Source: Davidsoniella eucalypti (lineage: Eukaryota > Ascomycota > Sordariomycetes > Microascales > Ceratocystidaceae). From it: a DNA stretch of 64,000 nucleotides. The notes below the pieces were generated by a model that was not told the origin of the DNA, searched no databases, and saw only the letters and a program-made list of their open reading frames with translations. The stretch spans positions 57,008 through 121,007 of the forward strand of contig RMBW01000094.1 in assembly GCA_004009845.1 (NCBI GenBank), written 5' to 3'. Every line of letters begins with the position of its first letter. The stretch's first letter is position 1. Shown here piece after piece: positions 24,240 to 35,226 of this stretch. The translations under genes were made by a program, and so were the position numbers.

Positions 24240-24973
24240 TTCTATCACCGAGTTTTCTATCTCCCCCCATATCACTTCAAGATCCGGCCTTGCCCTCCCG
24301 GGTCTCCATAGGACGCCTTCATGGATACCACAGGTAACTTTGAAAAAACCTCCTCAAAACCGTTCCCCCTAAAAAGACCCACATCAACCAAGCCGTGGTC
24401 ATATTTAAATAATTTAGGGTTAGGCGACATTATAACGGAAGCATAGTCCGCCGGGGATAACTCACTCCGTTCCAAGAGCCGGTAGCCTTGTGGACTTCGT
24501 ATTCTTGGCTCTTAATGCAACCAGAGATACCTGGTATACAAGTCTCGGAGCCACGGAGGGACACCTTCTGCGTAATGTCTATGCAGAAGCTGTCGTTCAA
24601 CTTATCCATCTTAATGGTAGATTCCGCTTTAACAAATTTATTGCTAATGGCCTTCGGCCTCTGGAAGACTTTACCTTGAGTAACAACCTACCCGCATGAC
24701 CATCAAAATACACAATACAATACAATATATGCAATCTAGCTAGTTGATAAACTATCATCCAACGTTGAAGTCACACGCTTTCTTTCCTTATCCTCCTATA
24801 TATACTACTTCTAGTTACCTAATCTGATATTGATGACTTGTTGTCATTCCATATAGGAGTCAAAATAACAGCCCATGCTTCGTTTGATTATTATTTTGTT
24901 AGTTAATTAGGATGAGATTATCCTTACCGCCCTCTTGAACGTTCCGTGATGATTCATTATTTTTCTTGTGTAA
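24240..24973. other. Edge of repeat island, unidentified coding-like remnants
   Basis: Two short open stretches (minus 24272-24475, plus 24488-24700) have protein-like composition but no domain I recognise; they may be remnants of the island's elements. A further 5S-flank-like motif (TTAGGCGACATTATAA) lies near 24420-24435. About 24710-24970 is AT-rich and is the 3' side of the Rdx gene. Confidence 0.35.
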
Positions 24974-25594
24974 CTAAGTTTGACATTCTCCGGAAACACA
25001 ATTTGTCTCCTGGTCATTGGTACCACGTATCGCCTCCTCCTTCTCCTCGTTCTTCCTATGTACATTGTCAGGAGCAGGAGAGAAAGCGGTAGTCGAGTTC
25101 CCATCAGCAGTCGCTACAGCATCCTCATTCGTCTTTTTGACTCGGTCGTTATGGCCGAGATCTTTACCTGGCTGGATAACATCGCGGAGTCTACGCTTGA
25201 GTTCCTTGGTCTCTGGAAAGCCACCGTCGATAGTACGATCCCAAAGTCTATGTGAAATTATAGCTGTAGCAGTTGCTTCTGATTCTGTTGTGGGTGTGGC
25301 TTCTGGTGAAGGGATTTCGACGTTGATTATGAATATACCGCCTGTTCCAGGTTGTAAAGCGACCTCTCCAATACTAGTTCCAAAGGTAGAGAGAAGTTCT
25401 TGGGCAAACTATGATAAGGTTTCAGTCAGTATGAGGGCTATAAGCTAATGTGAGAAACTGGGTGCCCAACTTACGTAGGCAGCACGTAGCATCCATTTAC
25501 ATTGTGTACAGAACTTGACGGTAACGCGGGGCAAAAGCGCCGTAACGGCCGTCGTAGAAATGGGAGAGGCGGTAGGTGCTGTACTGGAAGACAT
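24974..25594 (-). CDS. Rdx-family (SelW/SelT/SelH-like) thioredoxin-fold protein
   Basis: Minus-strand exons 25594-25475 and 25408-24974, joined across a 66-nt GT-AG intron, encode about 184 aa. The first exon ends RVTVKFCTQCKWMLRAAY and the second starts FAQELLSTFGTSIGEVALQP, followed by GGIFIINV, LWDR, GGFPETKELKRRLRDVIQPG and KDLGHNDR. This is the Rdx signature. The redox motif is CTQC, both cysteines, with no selenocysteine. Family members are small thioredoxin-like proteins of poorly known redox function. The C-terminal 50 residues are acidic, disordered and end CVSGECQT. There is an insertion with several Thr/Ala after IINV. The gene borders the repeat island but its frame is intact. 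Only antisense frames here look long, so the gene is easily missed. Confidence 0.88.
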
Positions 25595-27447
25595 AATGGC
25601 TGTCGTATAAATAGACAACTAACAAATAAAAGTAAACTCTCCTTTGATATGGCTTGTTTATATCTTCAACAGAGTTTTAATCATCCACAGTGACCTTGGA
25701 GATAATGTGGTTGAATTTGTGACTAACCCTATCAGTTTATGAAAGGGTTGACTATGTCGTTATGCTAAATCATTTGACGAACTTATGTACATAGGATTAA
25801 CATTATTATATTTGCTCACATATATTTCTACACTTATAATCCTAGTTCATCTCAAAATAGACACATGCTTTGAATCCACATTTTTTTTTGTCTTTATATT
25901 CCCTCTGTCTACATGCAAGCACTTTGAAGTCGTGTGCTTTAAGAATCAAATCGTCTCTAATATGTACTCACCTAAGTTGCCATTTTTACGATAAATATCT
26001 CCTAATATAAAACCATCAATCATCAAATAGAAACCTGGTGAATATCTCAATTATACATATCTGTTTGTTTCCAAAAACCTCTTCCGTATTTTTGCTTCTT
26101 GCTCCTGTCAAAACTCACATATGTATCTTATTATATCCAGATATAGATTCTCGTTCCCTTCGAACCCCCACTCCCCCAGCTTAGCCTCCTTTTTTTTCTC
26201 TCATCTCTTTCTGTTTACCTAGAACCGGATACTTGGAGCAAGAGGAACAAGGCGGAGTTTTTATTTTGCTCTTTCGTCAGTTTTCCTAATCTTTCCCGCT
26301 TGGAGATTAAACAATGGCTACGACGTCCCTCTTTGAAGAGAGAAGACGTAGACCATTGATTGAATTGGCATAGTTGGTAAACTATGACCAAAATATTACT
26401 CCTCACTCTTGTGCGCTACTTTGAACATAAACGGTCTTGATAATAACCGGCGAATTACAATATTTACTACATATTTTGAACTTCGTACATAATACATACA
26501 CAAAGTTAGCTGATCACGAAAATCTTAGTAGTTGCTTTTCCCTCATATTGATACTGATAATGAAAGAATACAAAAATGGCGTGGTTTTGTCACGTGCCGT
26601 AGAACCGCCAAGCAAAACGAGATCCCCTAAAAGTTATACATATAGAAGATATAAAAAAAGATTAAAATGTTTTAAGCGGCACAAGTTGCAAAAGATGATG
26701 AGTGAGGAAAAGAAGATGGTAGGAGTAAATAATATAGATATAACAGCTGCGAAGAAAGGCTAAAAACGAACTTGGAACGATAAGGCAAACAAGAAAATAG
26801 AAACCCCATCATGATACAATAACAGGCAGATAATAATACGGAAAACAAAAACAAAAGTATAGAAAAGCTAGTCCTGCAAAATCCATTTTCCCGACATGAT
26901 ACAGAAAGAAAGAGGTGGAACATGACAATTAGAAAAAAAAGACGTCGGTTATATATCAGTGGTATATATTGTTCAGTTGGCTCTTTGCTCTCTGCTTGTA
27001 GTGGATATAAGAGAAGCTTACAACATAGGAAAAAAAGATAGAGTTAAGACCCAGCGCTATACATTACAAACAGGACTGTACGGAAAAATACATATATATA
27101 CTATGATATGAAGGCGTCAGACGAGGTGGGCAGAGAACAAAGAGCCGTAGCGACGTGATAGCAATGTTAAAAAAATAAAAATAAACAGAAGAGCAGGAAT
27201 CAAACCAACTTGTCGAGTGATTCAAGCATGTCTTTTTAATGACCAAAAACGAGTAATTGAGGGGATATTTAGAGAGAAACAAAAGTTAAAAGTTTGGTAT
27301 GAAAGAAAAAAATAGATTGAGTAAAAGAGAGGAAGAAAGAGAAGAAAATCAGTAATATAATAAGCAATAGGAAAAGAGCGTCGTCGATCGTTTGTTCGGT
27401 TCAGTTTCGGAAGTCGATTCATTTGTTTCTGTTTTCCCATAATTGCT
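25595..27447. other. AT-rich intergenic between two minus-strand genes
   Basis: Right of 25594 is the Rdx promoter side. About 27000-27447 should be the G-gamma 3' UTR. A TATGTACATA palindrome lies at 25784-25793. No coding sequence is supportable; open frames are AT-rich noise. Confidence 0.5.
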
Positions 27448-27797
27448 TTACATCACTACACAGCAGCCAGCGGCCTGCTGAGGAGCATACGGGTCTTCGC
27501 CGCGTGGTACTGCACCCCATACCGATGGGACCATGTAGTCTCTTGTGCTGTTGCAGTAGGAGACAATGCTGTCAAAGCGCACATGTTAATTATCGTGTTT
27601 TGGTGTCAAAAACTAGTATAATCGTGCAAATCTTACCTCTTTGAAGCCACACTGACAGCAATGCGCTCACGCTCAAGATCCTCGCGAAGACGGTTGTTAA
27701 GCTCTGTTAGGCGGCGGAGCTTAAGATCGGCCATAGACTGCTTGGTCTTCTTGGCCTGGGACGGGTCGCCCATATCACGAGAAGTATACTGAGGCAT
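27448..27797 (-). CDS. gng1: Heterotrimeric G-protein gamma subunit
   Basis: Minus-strand exons 27797-27637 and 27568-27448, with a 68-nt intron, encode 93 aa. The start MPQYTSRDMGDPSQ and the amphipathic LKLRRLTELNNRLREDLERE helix (about residues 25-44) match fungal G-gamma proteins. YCNSTRDYMVPSVWG and DPYAPQQ precede the C-terminal CCVVM. The last four residues form a CAAX box for prenylation, and the cysteine before it is a likely palmitoylation site. The protein pairs with G-beta at the plasma membrane in growth, mating and virulence-type signalling; the alpha and beta genes are not in this window. The ATG is chosen from homologue length and the in-frame context. Identification is near certain. 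Confidence 0.95.
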
Positions 27798-28560
27798 GGT
27801 AGACGATGACATATAAAGATATCAAACGTAATTTAGGTTGTGGCAAACGGAATAGCCGAGTGAGGAGCAATTCCGATCCGTATGGGACTCACGCGTCGTT
27901 CAGACGGGAGTGTCAATTTGCGATGGCGGATGATATTAAGAGGCGTATTTCGTTGCTCGTGAATTTCAAGGTACTGTATTATAATGATGCGGTGATTAGT
28001 ATATATTTCGCGCAGCTAATTGATTTATAATAGCATTTAATTGAGAACGCGACAGAGTATCTAGATGATGATGACATAGCAAATAAGTCAAAAGATACGA
28101 ATAATTTCGCAACTAATGATTGCCGTAGCTAATTCGACAAACTGCGGCCTAAATTGATACGAGTGTATTGATATAAACCGAGTAGATATAAGCGCGAATA
28201 TTTGATATGTGATTGTACACGGTAGTCGTGATAGCTGGAATTTGTCCCGGGACATGATTTCAAGCGATCTAGAGACAATGCATCTCTGATACCGAGTATG
28301 TACAGATTTACATAATAAACCCATATCTCTGGCGCGCGACACCCACGTAGAAAAATAAATAAATCGGTCAACTCACATTTTGGCGCAATGCTGCTAGTCA
28401 AATAACGATGGTAACAGTAGATGGTGAAAGAACGTGTTGAAGAAGAATAATCGGGAGAATCGGGTAGATATTGAAAGGCTATGGCGTCTCTCGTTTTCGC
28501 TTTGTGAGATTTGAGGCGAATTTATTTTTATTTAGCAAGTCGTCGAGGGCGTTTGATGGC
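27798..28560 (-). promoter_or_regulatory. G-gamma 5' leader with a probable intron
   Basis: A pyrimidine-rich minus-strand stretch (about 28530-28377) ends at CCAAAAT|GTGAGTT, an excellent donor at 28376. A branch-like ACTAATC and acceptor ATACAG end at 27974, which would remove a 403-nt intron before the last 180 nt of leader. This is inferred from consensus only. Confidence 0.45.
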
Positions 28561-31323
28561 GAAGTGTTCGATCGCTGAAGACGCCCTTCAATGAAGAAGA
28601 GGATGTGGAAATGGAGAGTAAAAAGGTAAAAAAAGAAGGACAGGAGAAGAGACACCAAAAACTATTGCGGGAGATGGAAATGTTGATGCTAGAGAGGAAG
28701 GAGGAAAAAAAATAAATAGAAAAAAAATAAAAAATAAAAGACAGACAAGAACGAGAATAAAATTGGCAGGCACAGAACGAGAAAGAGGGAAGGAGGGAGG
28801 AACGGAAATTGCCCAGCAAGCAAGGGGTGCTGCTTTGGCTTGGGCTGCAGTTACGGTGCGGTCACAGCAGATGCTGTTGCACTGCGTTACAGCGTCGCAG
28901 CCCATGCTATAGCTGTACTTGAACATCAAGAGGCTTATTATTTTAGTTCTATTCTATACATTCTAATAACTAGAACTTACTACTAGTGCACTATCTGTAT
29001 TGCACAAATAGATACCTTTTGATGGGTCAAACACCTAGCAAATAACTATCTAGCTGGGTTTTACCAGGGGCACGGTCGCTGTCTGTCGTGCAACTGCAGG
29101 TGTAGCTTGTGTTTGTGACTATAGGATCATTGTGAGGATTAGTCAGGACACGCTATAGAAGGTCACGCCCGCTATAAACTACGGTCATCGTCCTGAAGCT
29201 TCGGGCACTAAAGCGAGAGCAGCAAAGCAGAAGCAGCAGCACCGAAAGAGGGAACACTGGCTCGATCAGGAAGCAAGCAATGTACGAAACAGAAACGCAA
29301 AATGAAGGCATCCAGGGGGCATAAAGATGAGAAAAACAATACATTACTGTCATCACAGTGGGAAGATACATAGTAGTATCATTCTTTTTTTTCTGCTTTC
29401 ACTTTACCTTTGTGGCTAGATTCACGCACAGAGCACTCACTTGAGCACGGAGCCCGCCGACTCGAATTGTCGTCTTACCTGCTGAGTCTCTATTCGTATT
29501 TTGCCCATCTCCAAACATCGCAATGCAACTTGACCAGCTTGTCAATTCATGGTGTTCCGGGTTTACCGCACTTCTGTCGTCTTCTTTCTCTTATACTCCA
29601 CCAATATATATATCTTCGATATCTTCTATTTCTTCGGATGTTTCCATGGCCATTTGCGCTCTTCTAGAGCAATCAAAACGTCAACACCAATACATAACAT
29701 TAGAGAGTTGCCTCCCTGTCTTTATGGCGGAGCTTTGGCAGGACGCCAACTTGCAAAGAAATTACTCCAGGAATATGCAAGGGTCCACACTGTAACTGGA
29801 CTGTCAGCTGCACTGTTTACACTTGCGCAAAAATATCGGCCAAATAGAGAAAGAGATAAGAAGCCAAAAAGGGAGATGGAGATGGAGATATCCATTCATT
29901 TAACACTTGAGGCCGTTGTACTTCTTTGATTCTCTCAATTTTCGTTTTGTTTGTCGTCGCTTTAGTATAATCGCGCCTCAATTGGCTATATTGTATATTA
30001 TACAGCATATCCGCTTAGCCGGAATCCATAGTTGTGCTGTCGTACCGTGCGTATGACTTTACATGATTCTAGTCCGACTAACCCAGGGTCCCTGACAGAT
30101 ACATATCTTCTAGCTTGAAGAAGTTGGCTGACTGGATCTTCGTCCATTGCTGGATAGATCGTCTCCTGCCTCTTCCCTTACTATACAAACCAAGCATCTT
30201 TTGGTTGGGTGGATAGCCAGGTCCTTGCGTTGATCCTAGTTGCATACATTGGTACTGACTGGTCTTGCAAAGACTTGTTTCTTTTCCTACCATCTAACAC
30301 ATATCGACATGTATCTGTAGGTATGTACATACCTTGATACCATGGTGATTCCCAGGGGCCAGAGTTGCACTAATAGCACCGTGCAGCATAATATCTCCTA
30401 ACACGGAGTTCCATCTTGTCACTATTAACACTAGTGAAATGCTAGTAGCTCACCCGTAAGTTTTATTGATCACCCCTGGCAAGGAGAGTCTGAAAAGGTA
30501 ATGAATAAACCGTAGTTTTCTGCTTGGAAATACACATTCTTCTATGCCATCCAGTATGCTTTTTTGCACGCTGAAATTTATCAGTATGTATGTACTGCGT
30601 AACACGACCTGCAAGCTCTTCATTTTCCACGCATATGATAAAGAAATCACCATGACCATGGTTCATCATGTCTCTTCAGGCTCGTTCTCTTGACCACTTG
30701 TATACAAATATGTATGTACATGATCATTGTTAACGTACTTTATCCCATATCTTGACCTGCCTGAGCTATCACAGCAAGCGAACTTAAGCTAGTAGGAATA
30801 TCATCGCTAATTATTAAAAATACTAAGTGCGCAACATCTCTGCATTTGCATGTGCCCTGATTTGCATATCCAGTAAAAGCCGATACATATAGTGATGCTT
30901 GGCACTTGGGCTCTAGGGCCTTTAGACCTTAACTAAGAAAAATAAAAATAAAAACGCCCACAAGACCATGCTGTGCCGTCGCTTTTAGTGGCTCTTGCTA
31001 CTAACTATGAATTGTTTTAACGGGTTCTGGCCCGTCCCGGCCTTCTGATCGCCTTTTTTGGTTTATGATCTTACCAAAGCGATCTTGTTTTCTATTTTCT
31101 ATTGACATATTCCCATTGCTAAGATCACGATTACAACCATTCTACTATAATATATCACAAACCGCATTTCTATATGCAAAGACACTCGACCATACTTATC
31201 GGAAACATAGGGAAAAAGAAAAAGAAAAAGAAAAAGAAAAAAGAATATTAAAAAGATTAACAAAAACATGTGACGCCAATGCTTTTTGGGTGCTCCGCGA
31301 TCACCGATGTGATATGATATATG
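28561..31323. other. Gene desert, left part
   Basis: AT-rich sequence with purine runs near 28600-28800. It has a TATGTACATA palindrome at 30322-30331 and a (GAAAAA)n microsatellite at about 31210-31245. I see no supportable gene. Confidence 0.4.
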
Positions 31324-31930
31324 CACAAATAGCAGGGTCTTCAAAAATGGTACTTAGCCCACAAAAGACTAAGTACTCCTCACTTAGTCTTCAAAAGCTG
31401 CCAGCTGGCAAAGTACATTTCTTTTTCATTAATCTTATGGAGCTATAGAGCTGTGAAGATGTATGCTAAAGCTCCTGTTTATCGCCTATAAAAACATACA
31501 TGTGTGTACCAAAAGCTTCCAGAATGTATTTGACGCCCACAGAAAAGACGTAAAAATGTAACTAAAACCTCCCAAAAGACAAAACCAGAGCAAAGACAGT
31601 AGTCTTCGAAGCCAGAGCATCAGCTGCCTACATAATCAGATCAGTGGCCCTATCATCATCTATGTTGAAGATATCAATGTCGGACTCGGCCAGAGAGTAG
31701 CATCATACATATGATTGATGAGAAATATAATGGACAATGTATTTTGTATGTAAAAAAAATAAAAATAAAAAATAAAAAAATAAAAAAATAAAAGTTGAAG
31801 CAAAAATGATGTTGATATCTCGATTGAAGATGTCCTTGTAGTGGAATTGTTTTTAATATAGTGACAAAAGAAATATAAATGAGTGAGGAGTACTTAGTCT
31901 TTTGTGGGGCTAAGTACCCTGCTATTTGTG
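31324..31930. mobile_element. Foldback/MITE-like element with long terminal inverted repeats
   Basis: Left arm 31324-31384 and right arm 31882-31930 are inverted copies. Both outer ends read CACAAATAGCAGGG inward, then TACTTAGCCC, ACAAAAGACTAAGTACTC and CTCACT. The left arm carries an extra 13 nt and one 1-nt gap; otherwise the arms are identical. The roughly 500-nt interior is AT-rich and codes for nothing. No target-site duplication is obvious at the arm ends. The near-identity suggests recent activity or a structural constraint. Confidence 0.65.
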
Positions 31931-32366
31931 TTAAAGTACCAATGTGCGGTGCTGAAAAAGTCCCTTCTTTTATCTGCATTTTTGGAGGCTATGCCACATT
32001 CTTACATTTCTTACATGCACATTACATACATCAACAGCCTAGTCTTGCCTAATATTAGATCAAGGGTTATTACAATACTTACCAAAAACCAATATTCACA
32101 GTATATCCAAGTCTTACGAACAATCAATAGGGTTGAATATACATATTTAGGGTTAAACAGGTGTTGGTTGATTCACAGTACCACATGCTCTACATAACCA
32201 GACGTTCATCTCACAGATGTCTGTAAATGGTTGGGCCATTGAAAAGTAATTGAAATACAATATCTATACACTCACTCGAAACTTTTATATATCTCTATAA
32301 AAAGCGTAGAAGCCGGGGTAAATTGTTGATGTTCTCGAAAGGCAGCGACGCCTCCATGGCTAGTGT
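31931..32366. other. AT-rich spacer in gene desert
   Basis: Nothing supportable beyond AT-rich sequence. Confidence 0.4.
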
Positions 32367-32748
32367 GTGACGGCGGCTATAGATATATTTGTACCATACG
32401 TGTGTGGACTGGTCCTCACAGATGAAGATTATCGCAACCAAAAGTTGCTCAAATTGGACAAGTTTGTCAAAACCATGGTCCTAGGAACCATTCGGGAACC
32501 CTCTGGGATCCTCAAGCCCCTGGGACAACACTTACACTCAACGCGTGACCCAACTTACCAAACCAAAACCTACCACACCAAAGCCTCTGGGAGGTCCCTG
32601 GGCTAAACAAGCTTCTGCTGACCAGAAGACTAATATCACCCACCAACAGCACCCAAGACCCTACCGCCTATCAGCTCACGTTAACTCCCAGGCGAGCCTG
32701 TCAAGTCACGGAAGCTTCTGCGCACATGCGGCCCAGACCATGGGTTAA
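32367..32748 (+). other. Coding-like, GC-richer island, unidentified
   Basis: Sequence from about 32400 to 32750 is visibly richer in C and G than its surroundings. It is open in two frames, one of them Pro/Thr/Lys-rich (TKPKPTTPKPLGGPWAK). I recognise no domain. It could be a fragment of a transposon gag-like protein or a lost gene. The 32750-33530 stretch after it shows nothing. Confidence 0.2.
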
Positions 32749-33529
32749 TTTACTTGTTCTCCCAATAAGATCGCTGAGTGATTCGAATACTGTACTGTAT
32801 GTATCTATGTATGTACACACAATATCGGTGGCAACCTTCGCAGACTAGGGAATATTGTGGCGCTACACCACTCACGGAAGTCCGCTGTACCAAAAATGTC
32901 CATCAAAAGCCGGGGAAGTAGATGCGATTCCTTTTCTTCTGAATAGAGTCGGTTGGCTCTAGTTTAGAAAGAGCTCATACTCTATTCACAGTCGGCGAAC
33001 GATGCATCAGTGTGAGTGGTGTTGGGCTATAACTGGTAGATGTTCCGTCTTTAAGATTTAGGCGTGCTTGACATGATTTCGCATCTATAGGCTTCGTCCT
33101 ACGTTTAATTTCGTATGCCCTATTGATAGGCCGACACATAAATCAAGACTAAGAAATCAACGGCGCCAAGTGCTTAGTCCAGACATTCCACTCCATGGTG
33201 TCTCAAGGCCATGAGTATGGCTACTTATCATGTGGCCAGTTCACCACCTATCTTCACCACAGCCCAGCCAATCTTGGAGTTTTTTTTCTATCACGTTGAA
33301 CTAAACCAGCTAATAGGCGATAAGTCAGAAGAATTGGAATAGCCCTTGCGTTCTGACGAAATATCATATCTTTAAAACGATATCAAGTCTGCACTTGTTG
33401 TACTACTTTCATCATGTTGCTTCTAGAAATTGACCAACCAGGAAGAAACACTGATGATGGGCTTGACATGAAGTCAAATCTTGTTGTATGGAAAGGTTTT
33501 GATCTTGACCAAGAAGGAAACTCTTGTAG

Positions 33530-34895
33530 CAGATATCACTAAGACCGAATCTTTTCACCATCAAAACTACCATCATCATAGGTCGAGAAGTCACCAAAGA
33601 GTCATATGACGACGATAGCGGTAGAGCTACATACACCATAGTTAGGCCTATATATGACCCAGTCTATAGAACTATAGCCAAGGTCAAAACCAAAGTTACA
33701 TCAGCCCTGGATGAAAATTGCACGCACAAGTGTCTTATTGGGTTGGTCTATGGCGGTACACTCGATATGAAATACACCGATTTTGCTAGTAACATTGCTT
33801 CTGCTGCTTAATTCCCCATCTCAGTATCATAGTCAGGATATCATCAAGAAGCATATGGACATTTGTAGGATATTTGGATACTATGTTTTCACCAATATTC
33901 GTGGTTGAGTTGGCACTTTTACGAAGCTTACAGCATCACTTGAAGCATGAAACTCGGCTTTATGGGTGATTTCAAGATCTCCAAGGCGATTGGATACCAG
34001 TGTGCCCATGCTAGGCTGATATCAATGGCATCGCCACTGAAGATTATATTAACATTCGATACATGCTTGCGCTGTTTTATGGCGGCGAAAGCTTTGGCCT
34101 TGATGGTTCTTGTGAGGATCGCTAGAATGAGCTGACAGAGTCGTTTATTTGAAAGTTGCAGCAATTTTGGCTAAATATAGGGATAAATTGATGATTCCAG
34201 ATAGAATTATTGGTCTCATTATGCCGTACCTAGATGATGTGAGCTGTTCACAAAGACAAGCATCAATATTAGGCTACTGGCACCGCTTCCTTTATACATT
34301 GGCCAATCACATCACCAACTCGCATTATACTGTTGGGGTCGTCTTGAATAGTGTTGCATCTTCAAAGTCAATGCAGAAATATTTTGTGAATGCTATTTTG
34401 TCTTGTATTGAAATGACACTACGAGAAAGTGCTCATTTTAGTGAAGTTAACATTTAGTGAGGAGAGCCATCTCTTATTGTGTCAAAGTTACTGAGACTTG
34501 TAACATAATTGGTTATAATATCTCGTTCGTTACTTCGAGAATATGCCTGTCGATGGCGTGTTATAAGCATTGTATGGTACTTCGAGTATGTATGGTTACA
34601 CACGTTGCAATACTTGGGCTATGCCCGAGCATATTCCCCCCTTGTCAATCTTGTGAGCTATGATTTTGATTTTCTATACTTATGAAAGACTAGCACGATT
34701 TGCTAGATTTTCCAGCAAAGTGCCGTCATTAGTACATGAAAAGGAAAACAAAGCTACCAACAACGCATCGAAATATGGTCATCGCGATGAACTTTATGAC
34801 TTTTTGTATTACTTTGAAAAAACGGTAGAAACTCGGACAAACCTACTCAGCTACCGTCATGTGACCAATCTAATCCTAGAGGGAAGACAATGAAA
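33530..34895 (+). pseudogene. Decayed protein gene of unknown family
   Basis: The plus strand has several protein-like stretches in changing frames. The clearest is about 33530-33808, open for some 90 codons without a Met, including DDDSGRATYTIVRPIYDP and THKCLIGLVYGGTLDMKYTD. Later segments near 33825-33950, 34010-34140 (ALFYGGESFGLDGSCEDR) and 34660-34890 read as protein but are broken by stops and frame shifts. Two TGA stops sit where TGG would be natural, which suits G-to-A decay. I do not recognise the family. It could alternatively be a gene with several introns that I failed to join. Confidence 0.4.
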
Positions 34896-35226
34896 GCCAT
34901 GCTAGTTATGGTTATTATGCAGCCTACAAGTAGTGGGTCTCGACAGCCCACACGAAATTTCTATTGTGCTTGCAAGCAAGATGGAAGAAAAAAATACATC
35001 CCACCAAAAAAATCCACCCCCTCCCTCAGATCGGTAGCCAGCCAAGATCAAGCGAAAGCCTCTTTTATTATTGCGATCGTAAGGCCAGGACTTTCGTCTT
35101 CTTAGCGAAACATCGACGACCTCGGAATCCCGACCGACGATCTAACAACTGCGTCTCTGGCCGGTCCGATTTTCCCAATATACACTTTTCCCAGAAACCA
35201 CACAGGCTTGTGGAGCAATTCCTATC
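34896..35226. other. Promoter and leader region of eIF3a
   Basis: Sequence becomes C-rich towards 35227. There is no convincing TATA box and no separate gene. Confidence 0.4.

Noticed and set aside
25017..25448. Plus-strand 143-codon open frame
   Set aside because: It is antisense to the conserved Rdx gene and has no recognisable domain.
26150..26175. TTCGAACC, a reversed T-loop-like string
   Set aside because: Flanking bases do not pair as a T-arm and no cloverleaf fits.
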